Part shown: piece after piece, positions 41,981 through 41,986 of the stretch
How the letters are laid out: each line of letters starts with the position of its first letter
How positions within the stretch are numbered: position 1 is the first letter of the stretch
NCBI GenBank assembly: GCA_031261635.1
Contig: JAISJH010000038.1
Span: 1 to 41,986 of the forward strand
DNA length: 41,986 bases
Direction: 5' to 3'
DNA from: Oscillospiraceae bacterium
GTDB lineage: Bacteria > Bacillota > Clostridia > Oscillospirales > Oscillospiraceae
Notes under the pieces: model-generated
Told to the model about the DNA's origin: nothing
The model's database searches: none
What the model saw: the letters and a program-made list of their open reading frames with translations, nothing else
Made by a program: the position numbers and the translations under genes

Positions 41981-41986
41981 GGTTTG

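Noticed and set aside
1-41986. tRNA, rRNA, insertion sequences, phage genes
   Set aside because: None seen: no cloverleaf with a CCA-type end, no transposase or integrase motif in any frame.

Overview
The window looks like a chromosomal piece of an uncultured, moderately GC-rich, spore-forming Clostridia-type Firmicute (an Oscillospiraceae/Eubacteriales-like gut bacterium is my best guess). Pointers: McsB-ClpC protein quality control, WhiA, the spore cortex-lytic enzyme SleB, single-chain glycyl-tRNA synthetase, an archaeal-type PurO next to a single-domain AICAR transformylase, lipoprotein signals, and sigma-A promoters that nearly all have 17-bp spacers. No plasmid, phage, transposase, CRISPR, rRNA or tRNA gene was recognised.

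Layout. 373-5661: McsA/McsB arginine-kinase fusion, an ATP-grasp enzyme, clpC. 5966-7647: last two steps of purine synthesis (purO, AICAR transformylase). 8314-12508: DUF362 protein, dUTPase, an RNA-ligase-like protein with rimM, and a U32 peptidase-family protein. 13197-15870: a MoaF-like protein and a ferredoxin-type aldo/keto reductase. 16259-21330: thrS without TGS domain, an EF-G-like GTPase, a DeoD-type purine nucleoside phosphorylase. 21687-23958: a 4Fe-4S protein and a histidine-kinase-like protein without the phospho-accepting His. 24237-29209: a large solute-binding lipoprotein, an SDR, sleB. 29689-33579: whiA coupled to an alpha/beta hydrolase, glyS. 33966-35563: TPR and EAL/HDOD-like operon. 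36184-39704: two efflux-adaptor-like lipoproteins and a DivIB/FtsQ-like protein in one operon. 40094-41923: a chemoreceptor, followed by a strong intrinsic terminator.

The most striking feature is the DNA between the genes. Nearly every intergenic gap is a mosaic island built from a small set of repeated modules. I name them here: A (AACAGTTATC, then 7-bp AAATATC units, then AGAGACG; about 30 copies), B (160-185 bp nested palindrome containing GCAATCCAG and CTGGATTGC; 13 full copies plus 4 short B' forms), C (perfect palindrome with arms GGGCGGGTTT and AAACCCGCCC; 7 copies), D (stem-loops of the CCCCTCTTGGGAGGGG type), E (GTTTGGACGGGGG and its complement), F (GATGTGGGCATCG type) and G (CAATTGACAATTG type). 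In A-bearing islands the AACAGTT end of A faces the neighbouring gene, so islands with A on both sides are bounded by inverted A copies like terminal inverted repeats. Often A starts right at the stop codon and in several genes it supplies that stop. One G-type copy sits in frame inside the AICAR transformylase gene. No mobilising enzyme is visible in the window. These islands are the best candidate for a previously undescribed system.
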